Under the pieces are notes generated by a model, which was not told the origin of the DNA, made no database searches, and worked only from the letters and a program-made list of their open reading frames with translations. A program made the position numbers and the translations under genes. Positions 1 through 6,032 of a DNA stretch of 6,032 nucleotides are shown one piece after another. Every line of letters starts with the position of its first letter. Position 1 is the stretch's first letter. This DNA comes from a bacterium (lineage in GTDB: Bacteria > Desulfobacterota > GWC2-55-46 > DRQE01): contig JALUQR010000031.1 of NCBI GenBank assembly GCA_027017505.1, positions 1 to 6,032 on the forward strand, in the 5' to 3' direction.

Positions 1-1
1 A

Positions 2-874
2 GATTATCCCGAGTTTAACCTCAGGTTTGCAAGGCTTGCCAAAAAGAGGGGGGTGCCCGTGGTGTACTACATAAGCCCGCAGGTATGGGCGTGGAGAAGG
101 GGAAGGATAAGAAAGATTGCCAGGGTGGTGGACAAAATGCTCGTGGTCTTCCCCTTTGAGGAGACCATCTACAGGTCTGCGGGTGTGGATGTGGAATATG
201 TGGGACATCCACTTGCAGAAAGGGTGGTCATTGAGCTCTCAAAAGAGGAGGCAAGAAAGAGACTCTCTGTGGAAGAGAAGAGGGTGGTTGTCTCTGTGCT
301 TGCAGGTAGCAGAACCGATGAGGTAAAAAGACTTCTAAGACCCATGCTCGAAGGAGTAAGGCTCTTTGAAGAAAGGATAGGAAAAACCGTGGAGATTCTT
401 CTTCCCCCTGCAGACACCATAAAGGACGAGCTCATAAGGGAAGAGCTCGGAGATATGGCCCTTCGGGCAAGGATTATAAGGGGAAGACTCTACGAGGTGC
501 TTAGGGCATCGGACATAGCGGTTGTTACCTCTGGCACCGCCACACTGGAAACCGCACTTGTGGGAACACCAATGATAATAGCCTACATGGTTTCTCCCCT
601 TTCGTATCTTGTTGGAAGGCTACTTGTGGGGGTAAAATATATAGGACTGCCAAACATAGTGGCAGACCAGGCGGTGGTGCCAGAACTCATACAGCACGAT
701 GTGACACCTGAAAAGATTGCAGACCACATGTATCGCATATTCACGGACGAAAGGGTAAGGGCCAGTATGGTGGCCTGTTTCAGAGAGATAAGAAGGATAC
801 TCTCAAAGGATGGCTCTGCCCCGCAGAGGGCTGCAAGGATAATATATCAGATAGCGAGCAGGGAAGACAGCTGA
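2..874 (+). CDS. lpxB: Lipid A disaccharide synthase LpxB, 5'-truncated by window edge
   Basis: LpxB is a peripheral inner-membrane GT19 glycosyltransferase. It joins UDP-2,3-diacylglucosamine to lipid X to form the beta-1,6 lipid A disaccharide. The open frame runs from base 2, with no start codon seen at the edge, to TGA at 872-874. This gives about 290 residues against roughly 380 for the family, so about 90 N-terminal residues lie outside. The GTG at 53 is internal: the codons before it already read the conserved DYPEFNLRFA stretch of LpxB. Family motifs seen in order are SPQVWAWR (nt 74-97), VGHP (200-211), an AGSR loop (about 305-316), SGTATLE of the nucleotide-sugar site (530-550), and a GLPNIVADQ stretch near 644-670. 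The AGSR loop replaces the more usual PGSR. msbA starts one base after the stop, so translation is probably coupled. Identification is firm; only the N terminus is unseen. Confidence 0.96.
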   Translation, partial: DYPEFNLRFARLAKKRGVPVVYYISPQVWAWRRGRIRKIARVVDKMLVVFPFEETIYRSAGVDVEYVGHPLAERVVIELSKEEARKRLSVEEKRVVVSVLAGSRTDEVKRLLRPMLEGVRLFEERIGKTVEILLPPADTIKDELIREELGDMALRARIIRGRLYEVLRASDIAVVTSGTATLETALVGTPMIIAYMVSPLSYLVGRLLVGVKYIGLPNIVADQAVVPELIQHDVTPEKIADHMYRIFTDERVRASMVACFREIRRILSKDGSAPQRAARIIYQIASREDS

Positions 875-875
875 T

Positions 876-2642
876 ATGCGTCTTTATTTTAAACTTTTAA
901 GGTTTCTATATCCGTACTGGTTCAAGCTTGTGCTGGCTGTGCTGTGTATGGTGGTGTTTGCGGTGTCAAATGGTCTGATGGCCTATCTGGTCGGGCCTGC
1001 CATAAGGCTTCTGTTCGATAAAGAAAGAAACCCGGCAGAGTATGCACTGCCTGTGGATGTAATCCTTTTTCTTTCAGGCCAGAACATGCAGGTCATTCTG
1101 CCCCTTGCGATAATAGTGGTTGCAATTGTAAGGGGTATAAGCTCCTATGGCAACACCTATTACATGGGATATGTGGGCCAGCGCGTTATAGCAGACTTAA
1201 GAAAGGCCCTCTACACACATATACTGGAGCTTCCCTATGAGTTTTTCGTTAAACACCCTGCGGGAGGACTCACCTCAAGGCTTACAAACGATATAAACAC
1301 CCTTGAGAAGGCAACAGCAGATACCCTCGTACATGCCTTCAAGCAGGCCCTTTCAGTAGTGGTGCTTGTTGTTATCATTCTCAAGATGGACTGGCAACTT
1401 ACCCTCATAGGCGGTATAGCCTTTCCCCTTGCCATATATCCTGCAATGAGGTTTGGCAGAAAGCTCAAGAATGTCTCCCGCCAGGGACAGGTAACCCTGG
1501 GGGACATGGCATCCATCATACACGAGGCACTCAGGGGTATAAGGGTGGTAAAGGGATTCGGAATGAAGGGATACGAAACAGAGAAGTTCAGCAAGGAGAA
1601 CGAACGCTTTGCCCGCTACAGAACACGGGCAATAAAGATAAGGGGTATATCCAGCCCGCTTATGGAGACCTTCGGAGCAGTTGGTTTTGCCCTCACCATA
1701 TGGTATGCAAGCTACAGGATATCTGCAGGCACACTCACCCCCGAGGCATTCATAACATTCTTTGCAGCCATACTCATGCTCTATCAGCCCGTAAGGATTC
1801 TCAACGGTGTGTATCTTAACCTACAGCAGGGGCTTGGCTCTGCCCAGAGGATATTCGAGATACTCAATACACCAACAGAGGCGGTAAGGGATGGCACAAA
1901 GACATGCACGGGCGTTAAGGAGAGGATAGAGTTCAGGAATGTCTCTTTCAGCTACGATAAAAAGGAGGTGCTCAGAGACATAAACCTTGTGGTGAAAAAG
2001 GGCGAGAGGATTGCCATAGTGGGCTCAAGCGGGGTTGGCAAGTCCACCCTTGTAAACCTCATACCCAGGTTTTATGATGTTACAGGTGGAGCAATACTCA
2101 TAGATGGTGTGGACATAAGGGAGTTCACCCTGGACTCACTTCGCGGTCAGATAAGCATAATATCCCAGGATGTGATACTCTTTAACGACACGGTAAGAAA
2201 CAACATAGCCTATGGCAGGCCCGAGGTGAGCGATGAGGAGGTCATAAGGGCGGCAATTTCTGCCAATGCCCATCAGTTTATAGAGGAACTGCCCCAGGGG
2301 TATCACACGGTTATAGGCGAGGGTGGCATAAAACTTTCAGGCGGACAGCGCCAGCGCATCTCCATAGCACGGGCAATACTGAAGGATGCTCCCATACTCA
2401 TAATGGATGAGGCAACATCCTCGCTGGATGCAGAGTCAGAAAGGGCAGTCCAGGATGGGCTTAAGAATCTCATGAAGGGGCGAACCACCTTCATTATAGC
2501 CCACAGGTTCTCCACCATAAAGGATGCCCACAGGATTGTGGTGCTTTCAGGTGGAACCATCGCAGAGGTGGGAAGCCACAAAGAACTTATAGAAAAGAGT
2601 GGAGAGTACAGAAGACTCTATTCCATACAGTTTCAGGGATAG
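876..2642 (+). CDS. msbA: Lipid A export ABC transporter, permease/ATPase MsbA
   Basis: This is an inner-membrane homodimeric half-transporter that flips lipid A or core-lipid A to the periplasmic leaflet using ATP. Its 588 residues match the usual MsbA length of about 580. The N-terminal half (about 1-320) holds the six-helix exporter domain, with hydrophobic stretches near residues 15-45, 70-95, 150-190 and 265-305. The C-terminal half is the ATPase: the domain opens near residue 350 with an IEFRNVSFSY strand. It then shows Walker A GSSGVGKST (383-391, Lys389), a Q-loop in SQDVILF, signature LSGGQ (487-491), Walker B ILIMDE (507-512, Asp511 and catalytic Glu512), a D-loop SSLD and H-loop His543. 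All catalytic residues are present. The start follows the lpxB stop by one base, and a purine-rich GGGAAG lies upstream near 861-866. Sequence alone cannot exclude another exporter substrate, but a position inside a lipid A operon strongly favours MsbA. Confidence 0.95.
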   Translation: MRLYFKLLRFLYPYWFKLVLAVLCMVVFAVSNGLMAYLVGPAIRLLFDKERNPAEYALPVDVILFLSGQNMQVILPLAIIVVAIVRGISSYGNTYYMGYVGQRVIADLRKALYTHILELPYEFFVKHPAGGLTSRLTNDINTLEKATADTLVHAFKQALSVVVLVVIILKMDWQLTLIGGIAFPLAIYPAMRFGRKLKNVSRQGQVTLGDMASIIHEALRGIRVVKGFGMKGYETEKFSKENERFARYRTRAIKIRGISSPLMETFGAVGFALTIWYASYRISAGTLTPEAFITFFAAILMLYQPVRILNGVYLNLQQGLGSAQRIFEILNTPTEAVRDGTKTCTGVKERIEFRNVSFSYDKKEVLRDINLVVKKGERIAIVGSSGVGKSTLVNLIPRFYDVTGGAILIDGVDIREFTLDSLRGQISIISQDVILFNDTVRNNIAYGRPEVSDEEVIRAAISANAHQFIEELPQGYHTVIGEGGIKLSGGQRQRISIARAILKDAPILIMDEATSSLDAESERAVQDGLKNLMKGRTTFIIAHRFSTIKDAHRIVVLSGGTIAEVGSHKELIEKSGEYRRLYSIQFQG

Positions 2643-2651
2643 ATAAAGGAG

Positions 2652-3301
2652 ATGCTGGAGGAGATTAAACTTAAGATTCTGACCACCCTTGGTGCATGGT
2701 TCATAAGGTTTCTGCACCTTACCATGCGCATAGAGTATGTGGACTTTGACTGGTACAGAGAGAGGGTTGCCTCTGGCAGACAGAGTATTATCGCATTCTG
2801 GCACGGAAGGATGCTCATGATGCCCTGTGCCCCTCACAGAGAGCACATGACGGTGCTTGCGAGTCTTCACAGAGATGGAGAGATTGTGGCCCGCATGGTA
2901 AGACACTTTGGCATAAGGGCTGTAAGGGGCTCCACCTCAAGGGGAAGCCTTGGCGGATTGAGGGGGCTTCTTAAGGCCATAAAGGATGGTGGTGACATAG
3001 CCATAACACCAGATGGCCCACGGGGGCCTGCCTTCAGGGTGGAGCAGGGTATAATAAATATAGCCCGAAAAACAGGACTACCCATAGTGCCCGTTACATT
3101 CAGTGCCAGTAAAAAAAAACACTCAGCAGCTGGGACCGCTTCATAATACCCTATCCATTCTCAAGGGGTGTGTTCATATGCGGTAGACCCATTACCGTGG
3201 AAAGAAGCGCAACAGACGAAGAGCTCGAGAAAAAAAGAAAGGAGCTTGAAGAAACACTCATCGAGATTACACGCAGGGCAGACAGATACTTCAATAAATG
3301 A
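2652..3301 (+). CDS. DUF374-family lysophospholipid/lipid A late acyltransferase (LpxJ-like), frame broken at an A9 run
   Basis: The 0-frame gives 164 residues and ends at TAA 3144-3146. After AAA codons 154-156 it reads only eight unrelated residues. In the -1 frame the family sequence resumes as TLSSWDRFIIPYPFSRG and runs to TGA 3299-3301, so the restored protein is about 216 residues, normal for DUF374. Visible motifs: an N-terminal hydrophobic or amphipathic segment (9-25), FWHGRM with the likely catalytic His51, LHRDGE (72-77), AVRGSTSRGS (90-99), and the acceptor-site loop ITPDGPRGP (118-126). DUF374 includes LpxJ, a secondary acyltransferase of lipid A in Helicobacter and Campylobacter. 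With lipid A genes on both sides, that role is the best inference; a phospholipid acyltransferase is the alternative. ATG 2652 is chosen because an in-frame TAG (the msbA stop) sits nine bases upstream. An AAAGGAG (2645-2651) directly abuts this ATG, unusually close, so initiation is probably coupled to msbA termination. The break may be real, programmed or a sequencing error. Confidence 0.85.
3111..3119 (+). other. A9 homopolymer at the reading-frame break (possible slippery or phase-variable tract)
   Basis: Nine A follow AGT and precede CAC in the 0-frame of the DUF374 acyltransferase gene. Reading one base back after the run restores ACA CTC AGC AGC TGG and the rest of the conserved protein. 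A run of ten A would keep a single frame. The run allows three explanations: ribosomal -1 slippage on A-AAA-AAA, polymerase slippage adding one A, or a length-variable on/off tract. I see no Shine-Dalgarno-like sequence at a suitable distance upstream and only a weak stem downstream (CAG-CAG-CTG at about 3125-3133), so a strongly stimulated programmed site is not supported. A homopolymer miscall in the assembly remains quite possible. Confidence 0.8.
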
Positions 3302-4605
3302 TATATAGCCTCTACGATATAATCATCCATATCAGTGTCGTGGTGCTTCTGCCGTATTTTCTGGTGAAGATGCTTTCAGAGGGAAAGTACCGCACGGGTA
3401 TACCTGAAAGATTCGGCCTCTACAGGGAGAGGAAACTCCATGCCCTCCAGGATGGCGATGTTGTGTGGTTTCATGCAGTAAGTGTGGGAGAGACAAAGGC
3501 AGTGCTTCCGCTTCTAAAGCTCTTCAAGGAGCGTCATCCTGAAAAGAAGGTGGTCTTTTCCACCACCACACCCACTGCCAACAGGGTGGCAAAAACAGAG
3601 GAACCACTTCTCATAGATGCCCTCATATACTTTCCGCTGGACCTTTCCTGGGTTGTCAAAAGGGCTGTTGCAAGGCTCAGGCCATCTCTCTTTATAGTGG
3701 TGGAAAAGGAGGTATGGCCAAATGTGATTCACATACTTCACAGAAGGGGTGTGCCCATAGTGGTGGTAAATGGCACCATCTCGGAGAGGTCCTTTGGAAG
3801 GTACAAAAGACTGGGCTTTTTCTTCGGTCCCCTGTTTTCAAGTATCAGCCGTTTCTGTGCACGCACCGAGGCAGACAGAGACCGTGCGGTAAAGCTGGGT
3901 GTTGCACCTGAAAGGGCTGTGGTCACGGGCAATCTCAAGTTTGACATGGAGGAGCCAAGGCCAAAGGATGTGGATATAGAGAGCCTTCGCAGAGAGCTCG
4001 GAATAGAGCCAGAAGAGCCTGTAATTGTGGCTGGAAGCACCCATGCTGGCGAGGAAGAGCTCCTTATAGATGTCTTCAAGAGGCTTAAAAAGGAGTTTCC
4101 CGGCCTGAAGCTCATACTTGCCCCCAGGCATCCCGAAAGGTTCGATCAGGTTGAGGCCCTTCTTAAGACCTCTGGGATAAGTTTCAAAAGGAGGACCGAT
4201 AGCAGTAAGGTTGGAGAAAAAACAGATGTTGTGCTTCTTGACACCATAGGAGAGCTTTCAGCCCTCTACAGCATTTCAACCGTTGCATTTGTGGGAGGAA
4301 GCCTTGTGGAGGATGTGGGTGGGCACAATCTTCTTGAGCCTGCGGTGTTTTCAAGACCTGTTGTGTACGGAGCACACCTTAAGAGCTACCTCTACATGGC
4401 AGAACTCCTTGAAAAAGAGGGCGGTGGTGTGAGGGTAAGCGACGGTGAAACCCTTTTTTCTGTCCTCTCCTCTATACTCTCTGATGACGGGCTTCGTGCG
4501 AGGATGGGCAGGGCAGCCCGCAGGGTGGTTGATGAAAACCGTGGTGCTACAGAAAAGACCATGGATATAATAGAAGAGGTGATGCGAGAGCACTCCCTTC
4601 TTTAA
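3298..4605 (+). CDS. waaA: 3-deoxy-D-manno-octulosonic acid (Kdo) transferase WaaA/KdtA
   Basis: WaaA is a GT30 enzyme anchored on the cytoplasmic face of the inner membrane. It transfers Kdo from CMP-Kdo to lipid IVA. The protein has 435 residues, typical of the family. An N-terminal membrane anchor spans about residues 8-26. The acceptor-side domain carries FHAVSVGE (58-65), whose Glu65 matches the catalytic base known from Aquifex KdtA. EKEVWPN follows, a variant of the usual TEIELWPN-type motif, then GNLKFD (211-216). The donor-side domain shows AGSTHAGEEE, LAPRHPER and GGHNLLEP (341-348), the CMP-Kdo binding signature. The ATG forms an ATGA overlap with the TGA of the DUF374 gene's -1 frame and lacks a good ribosome binding site of its own, pointing to translational coupling. 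Whether it adds one, two or more Kdo residues cannot be read from sequence. Confidence 0.96.
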   Translation: MIYSLYDIIIHISVVVLLPYFLVKMLSEGKYRTGIPERFGLYRERKLHALQDGDVVWFHAVSVGETKAVLPLLKLFKERHPEKKVVFSTTTPTANRVAKTEEPLLIDALIYFPLDLSWVVKRAVARLRPSLFIVVEKEVWPNVIHILHRRGVPIVVVNGTISERSFGRYKRLGFFFGPLFSSISRFCARTEADRDRAVKLGVAPERAVVTGNLKFDMEEPRPKDVDIESLRRELGIEPEEPVIVAGSTHAGEEELLIDVFKRLKKEFPGLKLILAPRHPERFDQVEALLKTSGISFKRRTDSSKVGEKTDVVLLDTIGELSALYSISTVAFVGGSLVEDVGGHNLLEPAVFSRPVVYGAHLKSYLYMAELLEKEGGGVRVSDGETLFSVLSSILSDDGLRARMGRAARRVVDENRGATEKTMDIIEEVMREHSLL

Positions 4606-4609
4606 GGAA
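4604..4609 (+). promoter_or_regulatory. Ribosome binding site of lpxK
   Basis: AAGGAA overlaps the waaA stop codon (TAA 4603-4605) and ends six bases before the ATG at 4616. It supports that start and means ribosomes ending waaA sit on the lpxK start region. Confidence 0.6.
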
Positions 4610-4615
4610 AAAACT

Positions 4616-5680
4616 ATGCACTGGTTTCCCTATCCATACAGGCTCATTCTGTGGCCTTTATCTCTCCTTTACGGAGCTCTTGTAAGGGTTCGCAACCTTC
4701 TCTATCTTAAGGGCATACTTAAGAGCACCGCCCCTTCTGGTGTGAGGATAATCTCTGTGGGCAACATAACCACAGGTGGCAGTGGCAAGACCCCTGTTAC
4801 CATACATCTTGCGGAAAGGCTTAAGGCCATGGGTATAAGGGTTGCGGTGCTTAGCAGGGGCTACAGAAGAACCACCAGGGGCACCAGGGTGGTATCTGAC
4901 GGGCAGAGGCTTCTTGTGGGGGTTTATGAGGCAGGTGATGAGCCCTATCTTATGGCACGAAGGCTTGAGGGTGTGCCCGTTGTGGTCTCTGAAAGCAGGG
5001 TCAAGGGAGCAGAGCTTATAAAAGAGAGGTTTCATCCCCAGGTGATACTTCTTGACGATGGTTTTCAGCATCTTGCCATAAAAAGAGACCTGGATGTTGT
5101 ACTCATAGATACAAGAAGGCTTTCTGAAAACCACTGGCTTCTTCCCTCTGGCCCTCTGCGAGAACCCCTGGACTCACTCCACAGGGCAGATGTGATACTC
5201 CTTAAGGAGGATGGCCCACTGCCAGGCTTTCTTGCATCCCGTGTTGGGAACAAGCCACGATGGAGTTTTCACTACAGGGCACTCACACTTCTTGACAGCA
5301 CTTTTAACCCCGTTGGCACCCCTGAGCTTCTAAGGGGCAGAAGGGTGGTGGCGGTCTGTGGGGTTGCAGACCCTGACTCTTTCTTTACCACCCTTGAACA
5401 CTGTGGTGCAGAACTTGTAGAAAGGATAGCCCTTGCAGACCATCACCGCTATAGCGAAGAAGATGTAGAGGACTTAAAGAAGGCCCTTGAAAAAACTGGT
5501 GCACAGTGGCTTGTAACCACAGAAAAAGATGGTGTGAAGCTTGCGGTATGTGGCTCAGCAGAGAGCCTGCCCCTCAGGATACTCACCATAGATGTAACCA
5601 TAGAGGGAGAAGAACAGTTCACACACAGGGTTGTTGAGCTTGCGGGTATTGAAACTCAGCCCAGTTGTGATACAATATAA
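4616..5680 (+). CDS. lpxK: Tetraacyldisaccharide 4'-kinase LpxK
   Basis: LpxK is a membrane-associated P-loop kinase that phosphorylates the 4' position of the lipid A disaccharide to give lipid IVA. Its 354 residues agree with family size (about 330-350). An N-terminal hydrophobic stretch (about 10-31) is the usual membrane anchor. Walker A GGSGKT lies at 54-59 after VGNITT. Further family motifs are LSRGYRR, GDEPYLMARR, LLDDGFQH (145-152, carrying the conserved acidic pair), LPSGPLREP, GVADPDSFF, DHHRYS (275-280) and TTEKDGVKL (301-309). No key residue appears missing. It is separated from waaA by ten bases and is the last gene of the lipid A group here. Its final codons overlap a promoter-like sequence for the RNA region downstream. 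Its enzymatic step falls between LpxB and WaaA, both encoded in this operon. Confidence 0.96.
   Translation: MHWFPYPYRLILWPLSLLYGALVRVRNLLYLKGILKSTAPSGVRIISVGNITTGGSGKTPVTIHLAERLKAMGIRVAVLSRGYRRTTRGTRVVSDGQRLLVGVYEAGDEPYLMARRLEGVPVVVSESRVKGAELIKERFHPQVILLDDGFQHLAIKRDLDVVLIDTRRLSENHWLLPSGPLREPLDSLHRADVILLKEDGPLPGFLASRVGNKPRWSFHYRALTLLDSTFNPVGTPELLRGRRVVAVCGVADPDSFFTTLEHCGAELVERIALADHHRYSEEDVEDLKKALEKTGAQWLVTTEKDGVKLAVCGSAESLPLRILTIDVTIEGEEQFTHRVVELAGIETQPSCDTI
5649..5676 (+). promoter_or_regulatory. Sigma-70-type promoter with extended -10, inside the 3' end of lpxK
   Basis: TTGAAA (5649-5654) and TACAAT (5671-5676) are separated by 16 bases, and TG at 5668-5669 makes the -10 an extended one (TGATACAAT). 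It matches five of six consensus bases in each box. Transcription would begin near A5683, just after the lpxK stop (TAA 5678-5680) and 14 bases before the structured RNA helix. Its placement argues that the downstream RNAs have their own transcription start. Function is inferred from match and position only. Confidence 0.65.
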
Positions 5681-5696
5681 GTAGAGGAAAGGAGTT

Positions 5697-5882
5697 AGAG
5701 GCGTTGCACGAACCAACGTGTGTGTGCGTAAGTCCCATCCGCAGGGTGCGTACAAACCACCTAAGGAGGCTCTACGGCGAGGAAGGATGGGAACCATCCA
5801 GTCCATAAGAGGAGTGGGTGGGAACACCTTCCAAGCTGAGGGCCGGCGGATTGGATGAAAGTGGTTCGGTTGCAACGCCTCT
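5697..5882 (+). ncRNA. Candidate structured non-coding RNA of unknown family
   Basis: The ends pair perfectly over 12 bases: AGAGGCGTTGCA (5697-5708) with TGCAACGCCTCT (5871-5882). After a GT bulge (5869-5870) seven more pairs follow, CGAACCA (5709-5715) with TGGTTCG (5862-5868). Inside, 5732-5742 pairs with 5846-5856 (one C-T mismatch and a G-T end pair), and GGCTCT (5768-5773) with AGGGCC (5839-5844). Hairpins are GGGTG/CACCT (5744-5748/5758-5762), GGATGG/CCATCC with a GAA loop (5785-5799) inside GGA/TCC, and GGTG/CACC capped by a GNRA-type GGAA loop (5817-5828) on GGAG/TTCC. GTGCGTA occurs twice (5724-5730, 5746-5752). A T5 run (5882-5886) ends the element, and a promoter sits just upstream, giving a transcript of about 200 nt. 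I see no plausible ORF. It does not show the tmRNA, RNase P or SRP hallmarks I know. A divergent 6S RNA is possible but unsupported; a cis leader for selC is another option. Confidence 0.6.
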
Positions 5883-5901
5883 TTTTGGTGTTTCCAGGGG
5901 T

Positions 5902-5998
5902 GGAAGGGGAAAGGGCCCGGTGGCCCTGCGGGTCTTCAAAACCCGTCGGCCTCTTCAGCAAAGAGGCTGGAGGGTTCGACTCCCTCCTCCTTCCGCCA
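5902..5998 (+). tRNA. selC: tRNA-Sec (anticodon TCA)
   Basis: This selenocysteine tRNA reads UGA codons with the help of SelB and a SECIS element, after SelA converts Ser-tRNA to Sec-tRNA. All parts of the bacterial 8+5 form are visible: 8-bp acceptor stem GGAAGGGG/CTCCTTCC (5902-5909/5987-5994, one G-T pair), 6-bp D stem AGGGCC/GGCCCT with a CGGT loop, anticodon stem CGGGT/ACCCG with loop CTTCAAA (TCA at 5936-5938), and a long variable arm GCCTCTT/AAGAGGC. The T arm is GAGGG/CCCTC with loop TTCGACT (5970-5986), followed by discriminator G5995 and encoded CCA (5996-5998). It implies selenoproteins such as formate dehydrogenase in this organism. No separate promoter is evident in the 15 bases after the upstream T run, so it may be read from the promoter at 5649-5676. 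Confidence 0.97.
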
Positions 5999-6032
5999 GG
6001 AAAATGCAATAAAATAACACCCATCCTTTCCC

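Noticed and set aside
53..55. GTG at 53 as the start of lpxB
   Set aside because: The frame is open to the window edge, and the codons at 2-52 already encode conserved LpxB sequence.
2547..2906. 119-codon - strand reading frame spanning the msbA/DUF374 junction
   Set aside because: It is antisense to two well-supported genes, and its composition looks like a frame shadow.
3144..3297. An intergenic gap between the acyltransferase stop at 3146 and waaA
   Set aside because: The -1 frame through this stretch carries the missing C-terminal part of the acyltransferase and ends in an ATGA overlap with waaA, so it is coding sequence rather than spacer.
5741..5753. RNase P RNA, because GCAGGGTGC resembles a conserved stretch of that RNA
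   Set aside because: The other universal RNase P elements are absent and the element is only about 190 nt.
5555..5875. 106-codon - strand reading frame
   Set aside because: It is antisense to the end of lpxK and the structured RNA, and its product has no recognisable family features.
5697..5882. Retron-type msr-msd RNA, suggested by the perfect 12-bp terminal inverted repeat
   Set aside because: No reverse transcriptase gene is in the window, and tRNA-Sec immediately follows. The multi-branched fold with two long-range helices is not the usual msr plus single long msd hairpin.
5697..5882. Miniature transposable element with terminal inverted repeats
   Set aside because: No target-site duplication flanks the repeats, and the interior is full of nested helices. 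The promoter and T run fit a transcribed RNA better.
5697..5882. HEARO / IscB omega RNA
   Set aside because: No HNH/RuvC nuclease gene is adjacent, and I could not match more than short chance segments to omega RNA.
5818..6012. 64-codon + strand reading frame
   Set aside because: It crosses the 3' part of the structured RNA and the entire tRNA-Sec gene, and it has no ribosome binding site.

Overview
The window is a piece of a lipid A / Kdo biosynthesis operon from a Gram-negative (LPS-making) bacterium, followed by a short non-coding region that ends in the selenocysteine tRNA gene. All genes read on the + strand. Base composition is roughly even in GC and AT. The coding regions use many ATA (Ile) and AGG/AGA (Arg) codons. 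That usage, the gene order lpxB-msbA-DUF374 acyltransferase-waaA-lpxK and the presence of selC suggest an anaerobic, possibly thermophilic lineage such as Nitrospirota or Desulfobacterota. The lineage is inferred from style and gene order, not from a marker gene.

Layout: (1) 2-874, the C-terminal three quarters of lpxB (lipid A disaccharide synthase), cut by the left edge. (2) 876-2642, msbA, the lipid A-core flippase, starting one base after the lpxB stop. (3) 2652-3301, a DUF374-family acyltransferase, probably a late lipid A acyltransferase of the LpxJ type. Its frame breaks at a run of nine A (3111-3119), and the rest of the protein continues in the -1 frame to a TGA at 3299-3301. (4) 3298-4605, waaA (Kdo transferase), whose ATG overlaps that TGA. 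(5) 4616-5680, lpxK (lipid A 4'-kinase).

Together these genes cover the second half of the Raetz pathway. LpxB makes the disaccharide, LpxK phosphorylates it, WaaA adds Kdo, the DUF374 enzyme plausibly adds a secondary acyl chain, and MsbA flips the product across the inner membrane. The genes are packed so tightly that they must form one transcript with coupled translation.

The last 352 bases (5681-6032) hold no convincing protein gene. A good extended -10 promoter lies inside the end of lpxK (5649-5676). It is followed by a segment (about 5683-5886) that folds into an elaborate RNA. The closing helix is 12 perfect pairs, a 2-nt bulge and 7 more pairs, with further helices inside and a run of five T at the end. 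I do not recognise the family, and it is the most novel item in the window. Fifteen bases after the T run comes a textbook bacterial tRNA-Sec (5902-5998) with 8+5 acceptor/T pairs, a 6-bp D stem, a long variable arm and a UCA anticodon. The final 34 bases (5999-6032) show nothing I can name; there is no clear terminator after the tRNA.
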